Below, one piece after another: positions 1 through 8,242 of a stretch of 64,000 bases of DNA (its first letter is position 1; the number at the start of each line of letters is the position of its first letter). Below the pieces are notes generated by a model that saw nothing but the letters and a program-made list of their open reading frames with translations, did not search any database and was not told where the DNA came from. Made by a program: the position numbers and the translations under genes. This DNA is from Salinibacterium sp. ZJ70 (GTDB lineage Bacteria; Actinomycetota; Actinomycetes; Actinomycetales; Microbacteriaceae): NCBI RefSeq assembly GCF_011751865.2, contig NZ_CP061770.1, positions 2,542,001 through 2,606,000 of the forward strand. The letters run 5' to 3'.

Positions 1-249
1 GAGCGCAGCACCTGCCGCGGCCGCGGCCGCGGTCGCGAGACCGAGGGCGGTGCCCAATGCGACCGAGTACGCGAGCGCGCCCCATCCGCCCTGATCCTGG
101 AACCGGCCCAGCATGCCGAGGCAGAACACGAGGCCGATCGCGCCGCCGATCGCCGCACCCACCGGGAGGGCTGCGGCGAGAGCGCGTCGGCTGCGTGTCC
201 ACACAGCCCCAGTCTGGCGAGGAGGCGGTTCCGTGGCCAGGGACCTCAC
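1..249 (-). CDS. Partial membrane protein, N-terminal part only
   Basis: Reading leftward from a GTG at 249, an uninterrupted frame runs off the left edge after 83 codons. The first 20 residues are polar and basic. Two hydrophobic segments follow, about residues 23-47 (rich in Ala, Gly, Ile and Leu) and 57-83 (very Ala-rich), so this is the amino end of an integral membrane protein with at least two helices. No family motif is visible in the piece. The start is the first suitable codon after the hairpin at 262-285. The function is unknown; the rest lies outside the window. Confidence 0.55.
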   Translation of the reverse strand, partial: MRSLATEPPPRQTGAVWTRSRRALAAALPVGAAIGGAIGLVFCLGMLGRFQDQGGWGALAYSVALGTALGLATAAAAAAGAAL

Positions 250-261
250 CCCGATACGCGA

Positions 262-285
262 GAAGCCCCGCCGAGGCGGGGCTTC
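262..285 (-). terminator. Hairpin downstream of tRNA-Tyr
   Basis: Eleven-base GC-rich arms (GAAGCCCCGCC and its complement) around a two-base gap give a stable hairpin 7 nt beyond the encoded CCA of the tRNA. There is no U tract, as is usual for actinobacterial terminators. It probably trims or ends the tRNA transcript; it could also serve plus-strand transcription. Confidence 0.5.
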
Positions 286-291
286 GTTCGT

Positions 292-376
292 TGGTGGCGA
301 GTGAGGGATTCGAACCCCCGAATGCAATGCAGTCTGATTTACAGTCAGATCCCTTTGGCCGCTTGGGTAACTCGCC
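292..376 (-). tRNA. tRNA-Tyr (GTA anticodon)
   Basis: The minus strand folds as a class II tRNA. The seven-base acceptor stem is GGCGAGT with ACTCGCC. The anticodon loop is CTGTAAA with anticodon GTA, the variable arm is long, and the T-arm carries GGTTCGAATCC. The discriminator is A and CCA is encoded. The long variable arm with GTA identifies bacterial tyrosine tRNA. It stands alone, with an own promoter probably within 390-425. There is no sign of an integrated element at its 3' end. Confidence 0.95.
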
Positions 377-528
377 AGGTGCACGCCCGACTCGTGTAAT
401 CACCAACCGAATGTGCTGGATCAAGGATACAAGCTCCCGGAGCCAGGTTTGACCACTTTCGGCCCCAGATCGGGCCGGAATCCACACGATCGATAGGATC
501 GGCGCAGACTCAGCCGATCGGAGGACGC

Positions 529-1539
529 GTGCCCGGCATCCACGAGGTCGCCCAGCTTGCGGGCGTCTCCGCCGCGACGGTGTCGCGCGCGCTCTCGGGG
601 CGCGGCTCGGTGTCGGCCGCGACGAAGGCCCGCGTGGTCGCCGCAGCCGACGAGCTCGGCTATGTCGTCTCGTCGAGCGCATCCGGTCTCGCCACCGGGC
701 GCACGCGCAACGTGGGCGTCGTCATCCCGTTCCTCAACCGCTGGTTCTACGGAGCCGTCGTCGAGGGCGCCGAGTCGGCGCTGCTGGAGCGCGGCTACGA
801 CCTCACGCTCTACAACCTGGGCGGCAGCGACGAAGAGCGCCGACTCGTGTTCGAGCACTTCCTGCTGCGCAAGCGCGTGGATGCCGTGATCGCCGTCTCG
901 CTCGAACTCACCGAGGGCGAGGTCAAGCGTCTCCTCGACATGAAGAAGCCCATCGTGGGCGTCGGCGGTCCGCTGCCGGGCGTGCGCACCCTCAGCATCG
1001 ACGATGTGCGGCTCGGCGAGCTCGCCACCGAGCACCTCATCTCGCTCGGCCACACCGACATCGCCCACATCGGCGGCGATGAGCTCGACCTCGACTTCCA
1101 CCTGCCCACCAACCGGCGACACGGCTACGAGAACGCGATGCATCGCGCAGGACTCTCCACCCCCGACCACCGCTTCCACCCGGCCGACTTCACCCTCCAG
1201 GGTGGTTACACAGCCGCGAAGCAGCTGCTCGGCAACCCGCAGACGCGTCCGACGGCGATCTTCGCCGCATCCGACGAGATGGCGATCGGCGCGATCCTCG
1301 CCGCCAAGGATCTGGGGATGCACGTGCCGGGCGACGTCTCGATCATCGGCATCGACGACCACCAGCTGGCCGAGTTCTTCGGTCTCACGACGATCGCGCA
1401 GTTCCCCGATATGCAGGGACGGATGGCGGTGGAGGTGCTCATGGACGAGCTCGAGCCGCAGCACGCGACCCCCGCGAGCCTCAACATCGAGCTGCCCTAC
1501 GAGTTCGTGATCCGCAGCAGCACCGCCCGCCGCGCCTGA
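529..1539 (+). CDS. LacI-family transcriptional regulator
   Basis: This 336-residue protein has the two-domain LacI layout. A helix-turn-helix lies at about residues 3-50, with the hallmark VSAATVSRALSGRG and a hinge ending in LGYV. A periplasmic-binding-protein-like sugar-sensing domain follows from about residue 60, with the family stretches VGVVIPFLNRWFYG, IGVGGPLPG, TAIFAASDEMAIGA and IIGIDDH. The GTG start is preceded by GGAGGA at 5-10 nt. The gene stands alone between tRNA-Tyr and a convergent cell-wall gene, with no neighbouring sugar genes, so its effector and targets cannot be named. A TAGGAT box at 494-499 is a possible -10. It is presumably a dimeric repressor released by a small sugar. 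Confidence 0.93.
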   Translation: MPGIHEVAQLAGVSAATVSRALSGRGSVSAATKARVVAAADELGYVVSSSASGLATGRTRNVGVVIPFLNRWFYGAVVEGAESALLERGYDLTLYNLGGSDEERRLVFEHFLLRKRVDAVIAVSLELTEGEVKRLLDMKKPIVGVGGPLPGVRTLSIDDVRLGELATEHLISLGHTDIAHIGGDELDLDFHLPTNRRHGYENAMHRAGLSTPDHRFHPADFTLQGGYTAAKQLLGNPQTRPTAIFAASDEMAIGAILAAKDLGMHVPGDVSIIGIDDHQLAEFFGLTTIAQFPDMQGRMAVEVLMDELEPQHATPASLNIELPYEFVIRSSTARRA

Positions 1540-1557
1540 CCAGCACCCACCCCCGGC

Positions 1558-1612
1558 GAATCGTGCATGTTGGTCGATTCAGGGGCCCGGAATCGACGAT
1601 CTCGCACGATTC
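1558..1612. terminator. Bipartite dyad between convergent genes
   Basis: Two nested inverted repeats lie between the convergent stop codons. The outer arms are GAATCGTGC (1558-1566) with GCACGATTC (1604-1612). The inner arms are GTCGATTC (1573-1580) with GAATCGAC (1590-1597), and a GGGCCC core sits at the tip. Folded, this is a long bulged stem usable from either strand, most simply a shared bidirectional terminator. Confidence 0.55.
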
Positions 1613-1633
1613 TCGGGATGCCGGGCCCCGGCG

Positions 1634-2446
1634 TCAGGGGGTGGGCGTCGGCGTGGGAGTCGGCGACGCCCCGTGGAGCGCCTCAGCGGCTTCCGCGGCG
1701 TAGGCGCGCGCGTACTTCGCGACGGTGCCCAGGTACACCTCGGGGACGTTGTAGGCGCGCACTCCCGCGCGCCAGCCGTCCTCGGTGTCGAAGTCGCTGC
1801 TGGCGCGGCACAGGTAGTTGGCCGCTGCAAGCGCCGCGTCGTCGATGTTCTGCGGATCGGCGACGCCGTCGGCGTTGCCGTCGACGGTCCAGTTGCGCCA
1901 CGTCTGCGGGATCATCTGCAGCGGCCCCACTGCTCGGTCGAGCTCCGGATCCCCGTCGATCTCGCCGCCATCGCTGTCGGGGATGAGAGCGACGCCGTTC
2001 CCGTCGAGGGCGACGCCGTAGATGGGGGGCGTCACGCGCCCGTCGTCGCCGATCGAGGATCCGCCGTGGCGGCCGTGGTCGCTCTCGACTGCCCCGATCG
2101 CCGCGAGAGTCGCCCAGTCGAGGCGGCAGTCGGGCCGGTGGTCCTCCTTGATGATCGTCGCGCCCGCGTAGGCGGCGAGCGCGCGCCGCGGGATGCCGGT
2201 CGCCTCCGAGACGGTGTCGAGCCAGGCGGGGTCGGCGAGCCCGACGACGGACACCCCGTCGTAGGGCTGCATCGCGCGCGGGGCCTGACCCGCGGGCGGC
2301 GCCCACGTGGGGAGCGGATCCGGCGTGGGCTCGGTCGGCGTCGGCGTGCTGCGGGGCGCGAGAAACCAGATGATCGCCGCGGCGAGCACGCCGAGAGAGG
2401 CGAGGACGGAGACGACCACGAGCACAGTTCGACGGACAGGCGACAC
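1634..2446 (-). CDS. Membrane-anchored lytic murein transglycosylase-like protein
   Basis: The 270 residues begin with a short basic stretch and one transmembrane anchor (about 7-30), then a Pro/Thr-rich linker (31-60). An extracytoplasmic SLT/MltB-type domain follows, which in this family cleaves the MurNAc-GlcNAc bond of peptidoglycan to 1,6-anhydro ends. The likely catalytic glutamate is E121 in [10 protein letters not shown]. The signature [12 protein letters not shown] follows near 178-190 and [10 protein letters not shown] near 215. The protein ends in an unusual run of alternating Pro and Thr. The GTG start at 2446 lies 23 bp from the divergent yajQ start and the two share promoter bases. 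Its role in wall remodelling is inferred from the family. Confidence 0.85.
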   Translation of the reverse strand: MSPVRRTVLVVVSVLASLGVLAAAIIWFLAPRSTPTPTEPTPDPLPTWAPPAGQAPRAMQPYDGVSVVGLADPAWLDTVSEATGIPRRALAAYAGATIIKEDHRPDCRLDWATLAAIGAVESDHGRHGGSSIGDDGRVTPPIYGVALDGNGVALIPDSDGGEIDGDPELDRAVGPLQMIPQTWRNWTVDGNADGVADPQNIDDAALAAANYLCRASSDFDTEDGWRAGVRAYNVPEVYLGTVAKYARAYAAEAAEALHGASPTPTPTPTP

Positions 2447-2452
2447 CCCTAA

Positions 2453-2462
2453 CGCCTACCAT
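2453..2462. promoter_or_regulatory. Overlapping divergent -10 boxes (transglycosylase / yajQ)
   Basis: Plus-strand TACCAT (2457-2462) stands 6 nt before the yajQ ATG, the geometry of a leaderless start. On the other strand TAGGCG (complement of 2453-2458) stands 6 nt before the GTG at 2446. The two boxes share the TA at 2457-2458, so RNA polymerase could open one bubble and use either strand. The minus box is weaker because it lacks the final T. Confidence 0.5.
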
Positions 2463-2468
2463 GTCCAC

Positions 2469-2957
2469 ATGGCAGATTCTTCTTTCGACATCGTCAGCAA
2501 GGTCGACCCGATGGAGACCCAGAACGCGCTGAGCCAGGCCCAGAAGGAGATCGCCCAGCGCTACGACTTCAAGAACGTGGGTGCCTCGATCGAGTTCTCG
2601 GGCGAGAAGATCCTCATGAAGGCGAACTCGGAGGACCGCGTCAAGGCGGTGCTCGACGTCTTCGAGCAGAAGCTCATCAAGCGCGGCGTCTCGCTGCGTT
2701 CGCTCGACGCGGGCGAGCCGTTCCCCTCGGGCAAGGAGTACCGCATCGAGGCGAAGATCAAGGAGGGCATCTCGAGCGAGGACGCCAAGAAGATCTCCAA
2801 GATCATCCGCGACGAGGGCCCGAAGGGCGTGAAGTCGCAGATCCAGGGCGACGAGCTGCGCGTGCAGTCGAAGAGCCGCGACGACCTCCAGGCCGTCATC
2901 GCGATGCTCAAGGGCAAGGATCTGGATGTCGCCCTGCAGTTCATCAACTTCCGCTGA
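2469..2957 (+). CDS. yajQ: YajQ family (UPF0234) nucleotide-binding protein
   Basis: The protein has 162 residues, the normal length for YajQ, and the family pattern throughout. The amino end is [18 protein letters not shown], followed by the QRYDFKN motif near 30-36 and the carboxyl end [10 protein letters not shown]. YajQ proteins are small cytoplasmic proteins with two ferredoxin-like domains. They bind nucleotides, and some members have been reported to bind cyclic di-GMP or tRNA. The start is the second of two close ATGs (2461 and 2469), in the frame that gives the conserved amino end. It is probably leaderless with TACCAT 6 nt upstream. A strong hairpin follows, so it is likely a single-gene unit. 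Confidence 0.95.
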   Translation: MADSSFDIVSKVDPMETQNALSQAQKEIAQRYDFKNVGASIEFSGEKILMKANSEDRVKAVLDVFEQKLIKRGVSLRSLDAGEPFPSGKEYRIEAKIKEGISSEDAKKISKIIRDEGPKGVKSQIQGDELRVQSKSRDDLQAVIAMLKGKDLDVALQFINFR

Positions 2958-2969
2958 CCTTCGCGGTCT

Positions 2970-3007
2970 GACAGACGGCTCGCACCTTCGGGTGCGGGCC
3001 GTCTGTC
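2970..3007 (+). terminator. Terminator of yajQ
   Basis: Seventeen-base arms, nearly perfect, close on a TTCG tetraloop (2987-2990) starting 13 nt after the yajQ stop. The UUCG-type loop and GC-rich stem make it very stable. Confidence 0.85.
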
Positions 3008-3059
3008 GTCGTGGCGGCGCTCGCGCCTCCGGACGGCGAACGACAACTGCTGACAGACT

Positions 3060-4535
3060 GTGACGGTGTCGAGTGAGCTGACTGCGTGGCTGAGCCTCGC
3101 GATCGTCATCCTGCTCGTGGCTGTCGACCTTGCGATCCGCATCGCGGCGCTCATCATCGTTCCCCGCAACCGCCGCCCGCAGACGGCGATGGCCTGGCTG
3201 CTGGCGATCTTCTTCGTGCCGTACGCGGGCCTCGTGTTCTTCCTCATCTTCGGCAGCGCCCGGCTCCCTCGCCGACGCCGGCGCAAGCAGCGCGAGATCA
3301 ACGCCTACATCCGCGACGCGACCGAAGGCTCCGTGCTGGTGCACGACGAGAACTCCTGGCCCGACTGGCTCCCGGCGATCACCGAGCTCAACCGCAGCCT
3401 CACATCGGTGCCGATGGCGAGCGGCAACAGTGCGCGGATGTGGCACGACAATCAGGAAGCGCTCGACGCGATGATCGCCGACATCCGCGCCGCGCGTCGC
3501 ATCGTCAACGTCGAGTTCTACATCCTGTCGCTCGATGAGACGACGGAGCCGTTCTTCGACGCCCTCGCCGAGGTGCGGGCACGCGGGGTGAAGGTGCGGG
3601 TGCTGCTGGATCACCTGGGCAACCTGCAGTACCCCGGATACCGCCGCACGAAGAAGCGTCTGGATGCGATCGGCGTCGAGTGGCACCTCATGCTGCCGTT
3701 CCTGCCCCTGCACGGCCGTCTGCGGCGCCCCGACCTGCGCAACCACCGCAAGATCGTCATCATCGACGGCGAGATCGCGTACACGGGCTCGCTCAACATC
3801 ATCGAAGAGTCCTACCAGAAGCGGAAGAACCGCCGACGGGGGCTCCGCTGGAAGGATTACTGGGCCCGGTTCGAGGGGCCCGTCGTCGCGGCACTCGACG
3901 CGATCTTCGCGACCGACTGGTATTCCGAGACGGATGAGCTCATCGTGCGCGAGGTCGAATCCGCGATGCGCCCCGGCACGGGAGACCTCGACTGCCAGGT
4001 CGTGCCGAGCGGCCCCGGCTTCCCCGGCGAGAACAACCTGCGCCTGCTCAACTCGCTCGTGTACTCGGCGAAGCGACGCATCGTGCTCGTGAGCCCGTAC
4101 TTCGTGCCCGACGATTCGATGCTGTACGCGGTGACCACGGCGGCGCAGTCGGGCGTCGAGGTGGAGCTGTTCGTCTCCGAGATCGGGGATCAGTTCTTCG
4201 TCTATCACGCGCAGCGCAGCTACTACGAGCAGCTGCTGAGGGCGGGCGTGAAGATCTACCTGTACCCCGCACCGACGGTGCTGCACGCGAAGCACATGAC
4301 GTTCGACGGCGAGGTCGCGGTCATCGGGTCGAGCAACATGGACATGCGCTCGTTCACCCTCAACCTGGAGGTCTCGGTGCTCGTGCACGGCGACTCGTTC
4401 CTGCGCGAACTGAAGAAGATCGAGGACGAGTATCGCGCCGTGAGCCGGCCGCTCTCACTTGACGAGTGGGAGAAGCGCCCCGCGCGCATCGCGATCCTCG
4501 ACAACGTCCTCCGCCTGACAGCCGCCCTGCAGTAG
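3060..4535 (+). CDS. cls: Cardiolipin synthase (phospholipase D superfamily)
   Basis: The 491 residues match the usual length of bacterial Cls. Two transmembrane helices at about 7-34 and 43-64 form the PLDc_N part. A basic loop RLPRRRRRKQRE follows, then two PLD catalytic motifs: NHRKIVIID near 227-235 and LHAKHMTFDG near 402-411. Each carries the HxK(x)4D residues, followed by GSLNI and GSSNMD. The enzyme joins two phosphatidylglycerols to cardiolipin and glycerol at the membrane. The GTG at 3060 has only a weak ribosome site. An internal start would delete the first helix, so the longer form is preferred. It stands as a single gene after the yajQ terminator. Confidence 0.93.
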   Translation: MTVSSELTAWLSLAIVILLVAVDLAIRIAALIIVPRNRRPQTAMAWLLAIFFVPYAGLVFFLIFGSARLPRRRRRKQREINAYIRDATEGSVLVHDENSWPDWLPAITELNRSLTSVPMASGNSARMWHDNQEALDAMIADIRAARRIVNVEFYILSLDETTEPFFDALAEVRARGVKVRVLLDHLGNLQYPGYRRTKKRLDAIGVEWHLMLPFLPLHGRLRRPDLRNHRKIVIIDGEIAYTGSLNIIEESYQKRKNRRRGLRWKDYWARFEGPVVAALDAIFATDWYSETDELIVREVESAMRPGTGDLDCQVVPSGPGFPGENNLRLLNSLVYSAKRRIVLVSPYFVPDDSMLYAVTTAAQSGVEVELFVSEIGDQFFVYHAQRSYYEQLLRAGVKIYLYPAPTVLHAKHMTFDGEVAVIGSSNMDMRSFTLNLEVSVLVHGDSFLRELKKIEDEYRAVSRPLSLDEWEKRPARIAILDNVLRLTAALQ

Positions 4536-4541
4536 TTCGCG

Positions 4542-4925
4542 TCAGTCGACGACGTCGACGGTCGTGCGGTCGTCGCCGTACACGAACTCGACCCGTTCGG
4601 GGGTGTCGTCGATGTCGAGCTCGAAGATCGCGGGCACCAGGTCGTTGGTGCAGATCTCCTGGTCGGTCGGCATGCCGATCGTCACGACGAGCAGATCACC
4701 GTCGGCGTCGAGGCTCGTCGGGGTGGGCGGGCACGTGGAACTGCCCGACATCCCCACGTGCAGATCTCCGTCGACGACGAACGCCCACGGCCCGTAGGGC
4801 TGCTGCATCGTCGCGTCATCGGGGATCGCGACATCGACCTTCGTGCCGACGCTGCTGGACGCACATCCGAGGAGCGCGACGGCCAGGGCCGCCACGACAC
4901 TCCCCGCGCGGAGTGCGCGACTCAT
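4542..4925 (-). CDS. Small putative lipoprotein of unknown function
   Basis: The 127 residues start with a classical lipoprotein signal peptide (MSRALRAG, an Ala/Leu-rich core, lipobox ALLGC). Cleavage is expected before C21. The mature part is acidic and has two further cysteines (in SSTCPPTP and QEICTND) that could form a disulfide outside the cell. No family is recognised. It is convergent with cls, with 6 nt between stop codons, and sits just upstream of fpr on the same strand (10 nt apart). It could therefore share a transcript with fpr, but nothing in its sequence links it to that function. Confidence 0.75.
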   Translation of the reverse strand: MSRALRAGSVVAALAVALLGCASSSVGTKVDVAIPDDATMQQPYGPWAFVVDGDLHVGMSGSSTCPPTPTSLDADGDLLVVTIGMPTDQEICTNDLVPAIFELDIDDTPERVEFVYGDDRTTVDVVD

Positions 4926-4935
4926 GCGACCAGTG

Positions 4936-6288
4936 TCACACCTCGCCGCGACTCACCGCCACCATCTCTTCGCGCGGGACCACCTTGATGCGCGCGCGAC
5001 CCTCAGGCTCGCCGAGCGAGATCTCGTACTGGTCGAGGCGGTGCCAGCCGTCGAGGTCGGTGTACTTCACGCCGCGCTCGTCGAGCATCCGCACCACGGC
5101 GGCCTCGTCGGGCTCGGCGGGCGTCCACCACGACGCCTGGCCGTTGACCAGGTGCGAGATGGTCTCCATCGCGTCCGACTTGGTGTGGCCGATGAGCCCC
5201 ACCGGTCCGCGCTTGATCCAGCCGGTCGCGTAGACGCCCGGCACCACGTTGTTGTGGTTGTCGAGCACCTGACCCTCGTGGTTGGGGATCACGCCGTGGT
5301 CCTTGTCGAACGGGATGCCGTCGAGCGGCGATCCGAAGTAGCCGATCGCGCGGTACACGGCCTGCACAGGGATCTCACGGATCTCGCCCGTGCCGCGCAC
5401 GCCGCCTTCGCCGTCCGGCTCGGTGCGCTCGTAGCGGTAGCCGGTGACCTTGCCGTCTTCTCCCAGGATCTCGATGGGCTTGGCGTAGAAGTGCAGGTGC
5501 AGGCGTCGCGACGCCTGACCGACCTCGCGCTGACGCCACTGCGAGAGCACCTTGTCGATCACGAAGACCTGCTTGTTGGATTCGATCGCGGCCTTCGAGG
5601 CCGGGTCGTAGTCGAAGTCCTCGTCGTGGACGATCATGTCGACGTCGCGCAGCTCCCCGAGCTCGCGCAGCTCGAGCGGGGTGAACTTCACCTGCATCGG
5701 GCCACGGCGTCCGAACACGTGCACGTCGGTGACGGGCGAGGCCTTGAGCCCCTCGTACACGTTCGCCGGGATCTCGGTGGGGAGCAGGTCCTCCGGGTGC
5801 TTCACGAGCATGCGGGCCACATCGAGCGCGACGTTGCCGTTGCCGAGCACCGCGATCGACTGCGCCTCGAGCGGCCACTCGCGCGGCACATCCGGGTGCC
5901 CGTCGAACCAGCTCACGAAGTCGGCGGCGCCGTAGCTGCCCTCGAGCTCGACACCGGGGATATCGAGCTCGGCGTCGCGCACGGCACCCGTGGCGAAGAT
6001 GACCGCGTGATAGTGGTGCTTCAGGTCGTCGAGGGTGATGTCGGTGCCGTAGCGCACGTTGCCGAAGATGCGGATGTCGCCGCGGTCGAGCACGTCACGC
6101 AGCGCGTTGATGATGCCCTTGATGCGCGGGTGGTCCGGAGCGACGCCGTAGCGGACGAGTCCGTACGGGGCAGGAAGCTGATCGAACAGGTCGATCGAGA
6201 CCTCGAAGGCGCGCTCGTGCTTGAGCAGGATGTCGGCGGCGTAGATGCCGGCAGGCCCGGCGCCCACAATGGCGAGGCGGAGCTTCAT
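4936..6288 (-). CDS. fprA: Ferredoxin/adrenodoxin-type NADP+ reductase (FprA-like)
   Basis: This 450-residue protein belongs to the adrenodoxin-reductase-like FprA family, which moves electrons between NADPH and ferredoxin through FAD. The FAD-binding motif GAGPAGIYAAD is at residues 8-18, followed by FDQLPAPYGLVRYGVAPDH. The NADP-binding motif VLGNGNVALDVARML is near 154-168. The GRRGPMQVKFTPLELREL stretch and the carboxyl GWIKRGPVGLIGHTK are diagnostic for this family. The ATG at 6288 is preceded by AAGGA. It lies directly downstream of the polyprenyl synthase (37 nt), so it is probably transcribed with the quinone genes, but it may serve cytochrome P450 or Fe-S enzymes elsewhere. Confidence 0.93.
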   Translation of the reverse strand: MKLRLAIVGAGPAGIYAADILLKHERAFEVSIDLFDQLPAPYGLVRYGVAPDHPRIKGIINALRDVLDRGDIRIFGNVRYGTDITLDDLKHHYHAVIFATGAVRDAELDIPGVELEGSYGAADFVSWFDGHPDVPREWPLEAQSIAVLGNGNVALDVARMLVKHPEDLLPTEIPANVYEGLKASPVTDVHVFGRRGPMQVKFTPLELRELGELRDVDMIVHDEDFDYDPASKAAIESNKQVFVIDKVLSQWRQREVGQASRRLHLHFYAKPIEILGEDGKVTGYRYERTEPDGEGGVRGTGEIREIPVQAVYRAIGYFGSPLDGIPFDKDHGVIPNHEGQVLDNHNNVVPGVYATGWIKRGPVGLIGHTKSDAMETISHLVNGQASWWTPAEPDEAAVVRMLDERGVKYTDLDGWHRLDQYEISLGEPEGRARIKVVPREEMVAVSRGEV

Positions 6289-6325
6289 GGGAGGTCCTTC
6301 CTGGGCGCGGGTGCGCCGGGGTGGG

Positions 6326-7387
6326 TCAGGCGGATCGCTGGACGATCGCCTCGGCGAAACGGGTGAGGGCCTTCTTGACCGGGCCTTCGGGCAGCGGCGC
6401 GAGCGCGGCGATGGCTTCATCCGACCAGCGGCGGGCCTCGGCGAGCGTCTCGGCCGTGACGGCGTGCTCGCGCAGCTCGCGCACGGCGGCGGTGAACAGC
6501 GCGGGGTCGGCGTCGGCTGCGGATGCGGTCTCGAGTCGGTCGAGGAGCGCGGCGGCCGCCTCATCCGTCTCGGCGAGACGGCGCAGGTACAGCAGCGGCA
6601 GCGTGGGCACGCCCGCACGCAGGTCGGTGCCTGCGGACTTGCCGGTCTCCTCGATCGCCGAGGAGAGGTCGATGACGTCGTCGACCAGCTGGAAGGCGAC
6701 GCCGATCCGCTCTCCGTAGAGCTCGACGGGGGTGCGGTACTCCTCGGGCGCGTTCGAGAAGATGACGCCCGTGATCGCGGCGGCGGCGATGAGCGAGCCG
6801 GTCTTGTCGGCGAGCACATCGAGGTAGTGCTCGATGGGGTCGTCGCCCTCCTTGGGGCCGACCGTCTCGTGCAGCTGGCCGAGGCAGAGGCGCTCGAAGA
6901 CGTCGGCCTGGAGTGTGAGGGCGCGGTCGCCGAGGCTCGCGATGAGCTTCGAACCGCGCGCGAACATGAGATCGCCGGTCAGGATCGCGACCGAGTTGCC
7001 CCACACCGTCTGTGCGCTCGGCACTCCGCGGCGCATGTGGGCGTCGTCCATGACGTCGTCGTGGTACAGCGAGGCGACGTGCGTGATCTCGATGGCCTGC
7101 GCCGCCGTGATGACGTCGGGGTTGATGCCCTCGCCGAGCTGCGCCGTGAGCAGCGCGAGCACGGGGCGCACGCGCTTGCCGCCGGCGTCCATGAGGTAGC
7201 GGCTGGTGGCATCCGCGATGTCGTCGGCGAACATCAGCTGCGCGGAGAGCCCGGCCTCGACCTTCTCGAGGCCGTCCTCGATGGCGCGGGCGAAGCTGCG
7301 CTCCTCACTCGAGGCGAACAGCGTCTCACCGAGGCCCAGCGTGGCGCTGAGCGTGCGTCGGCGAGTGATGGATGAGGTCGAGGTCAC
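6326..7387 (-). CDS. Long-chain polyprenyl diphosphate synthase (menaquinone side chain)
   Basis: A 353-residue trans-isoprenyl diphosphate synthase. It has the GGKRVRP substrate motif (69-75), the first aspartate-rich motif DDVMD at 110-114 and the second, DDVID, in FQLVDDVIDLSS near 233-244. These bind Mg2+ and the diphosphates of the allylic substrate and isopentenyl diphosphate. The chain length cannot be read reliably. Position next to menG (17 nt) and the men genes suggests the octaprenyl or nonaprenyl tail of menaquinone. The GTG at 7387 follows CAGGA; no alternative start in frame preserves the conserved amino end. Confidence 0.93.
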   Translation of the reverse strand: MTSTSSITRRRTLSATLGLGETLFASSEERSFARAIEDGLEKVEAGLSAQLMFADDIADATSRYLMDAGGKRVRPVLALLTAQLGEGINPDVITAAQAIEITHVASLYHDDVMDDAHMRRGVPSAQTVWGNSVAILTGDLMFARGSKLIASLGDRALTLQADVFERLCLGQLHETVGPKEGDDPIEHYLDVLADKTGSLIAAAAITGVIFSNAPEEYRTPVELYGERIGVAFQLVDDVIDLSSAIEETGKSAGTDLRAGVPTLPLLYLRRLAETDEAAAALLDRLETASAADADPALFTAAVRELREHAVTAETLAEARRWSDEAIAALAPLPEGPVKKALTRFAEAIVQRSA

Positions 7388-7404
7388 GGGGTGTGTGTCC
7401 TGAT

Positions 7405-8157
7405 TCAGGTGGAGGGCTTGCGGGTCGCGCGCCGTCGGGCGGCCGACGCCCGCACAGCGGGGTCGATCGGCTTCCGGCCGCGATGGAGCGCCACAACGCC
7501 TCCGGTGAGGTTGCGGTGGGCGACGCGAGTGAAGCCGGCGCCGCGGATCCACTTGCTGAGGGTCGACTGGTCGGGCCACTGCTGGATCGACTCGACGAGG
7601 TACGTGTAGGCGTCGGGGTTGGAGCTCGCGAGCTTCGCGACGAGCGGCATCGCGATCTTGAGGTACGCGTCGTAGCCGGTGCGCATCACGAAGTTGGTGG
7701 GGTGCGAGAACTCGCAGATCACGAGGCGGCCACCGGGCTTGAGCACGCGGTACATCTCGCTGAGGGCGACGAGCGGACGGTTGACGTTGCGCAGCCCGAA
7801 GCTGATGGTGACGGCGTCGAACTCCTCGTCGCCGAACGGCAGGCGCTCCGCGTCGGCTTCGATGAACTCGATGCCGGGCTGACGGCGGCGGCCTTCTTCG
7901 ATCATCCCGGGAGAGAAGTCGACGGCCACGACCGTGGCGCCCGACTTCGCGATCGCCGCGGACGATGTGCCGGTTCCCGCGGCGACGTCGAGGATGCGCT
8001 CGCCCGGCTGCGGGTCGATCGCCTTCACCGTGGCGATGCGCCACAGGATCGAGTTGCCCACCGACAGAAGGTCGTTCGTGCGGTCGTATCCGCGCGCGAC
8101 GTCGCTGAACATGCCGGACACCTCGTCCGGCTTCTTCTCCATGTCCGCCTTGTTCAC
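7405..8157 (-). CDS. menG: Demethylmenaquinone methyltransferase
   Basis: A SAM-dependent methyltransferase of the UbiE/MenG family (250 residues). It catalyses the last step to menaquinone. The SAM motif LDVAAGTGTSSA is near residues 54-65, and family motifs ISFGLRNV and RVLKPGGRLVICEFSHP follow. The GTG at 8157 is chosen over ATG 8166. It gives the family amino end (M)NKADMEKKPDEV, and TAGGAT (complement of 8165-8170) lies 7 nt upstream, a leaderless arrangement. The upstream ATG would lie inside that box. It is the first gene of the unit menG, polyprenyl synthase, fpr, and diverges from menF. Confidence 0.93.
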   Translation of the reverse strand: MNKADMEKKPDEVSGMFSDVARGYDRTNDLLSVGNSILWRIATVKAIDPQPGERILDVAAGTGTSSAAIAKSGATVVAVDFSPGMIEEGRRRQPGIEFIEADAERLPFGDEEFDAVTISFGLRNVNRPLVALSEMYRVLKPGGRLVICEFSHPTNFVMRTGYDAYLKIAMPLVAKLASSNPDAYTYLVESIQQWPDQSTLSKWIRGAGFTRVAHRNLTGGVVALHRGRKPIDPAVRASAARRRATRKPST

Positions 8158-8242
8158 CACGCCCATCCTACTGAGGCAGGATGCCGCGCGGGGCGGGCCC
8201 TTCGACTCTTCGCGGTCTGGACCTCCGTCCTAAGGTGGGAAC

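Noticed and set aside
292..376. tRNA-Tyr as an integration site of a mobile element
   Set aside because: No integrase, no repeat of the tRNA 3' end and no accessory genes nearby.
1683..4388. Very long open frame on the minus strand (about 900 codons) across the transglycosylase, yajQ and cls
   Set aside because: It lies antisense to or in another frame of clearly conserved genes. Its product is Arg/Asp/Glu-rich without motifs, as GC-rich codon bias produces.
4843..6366. Long plus-strand frame opposite fprA
   Set aside because: Mirror frame of a high-GC gene; no ribosome site or protein motif, while fprA shows all family motifs.
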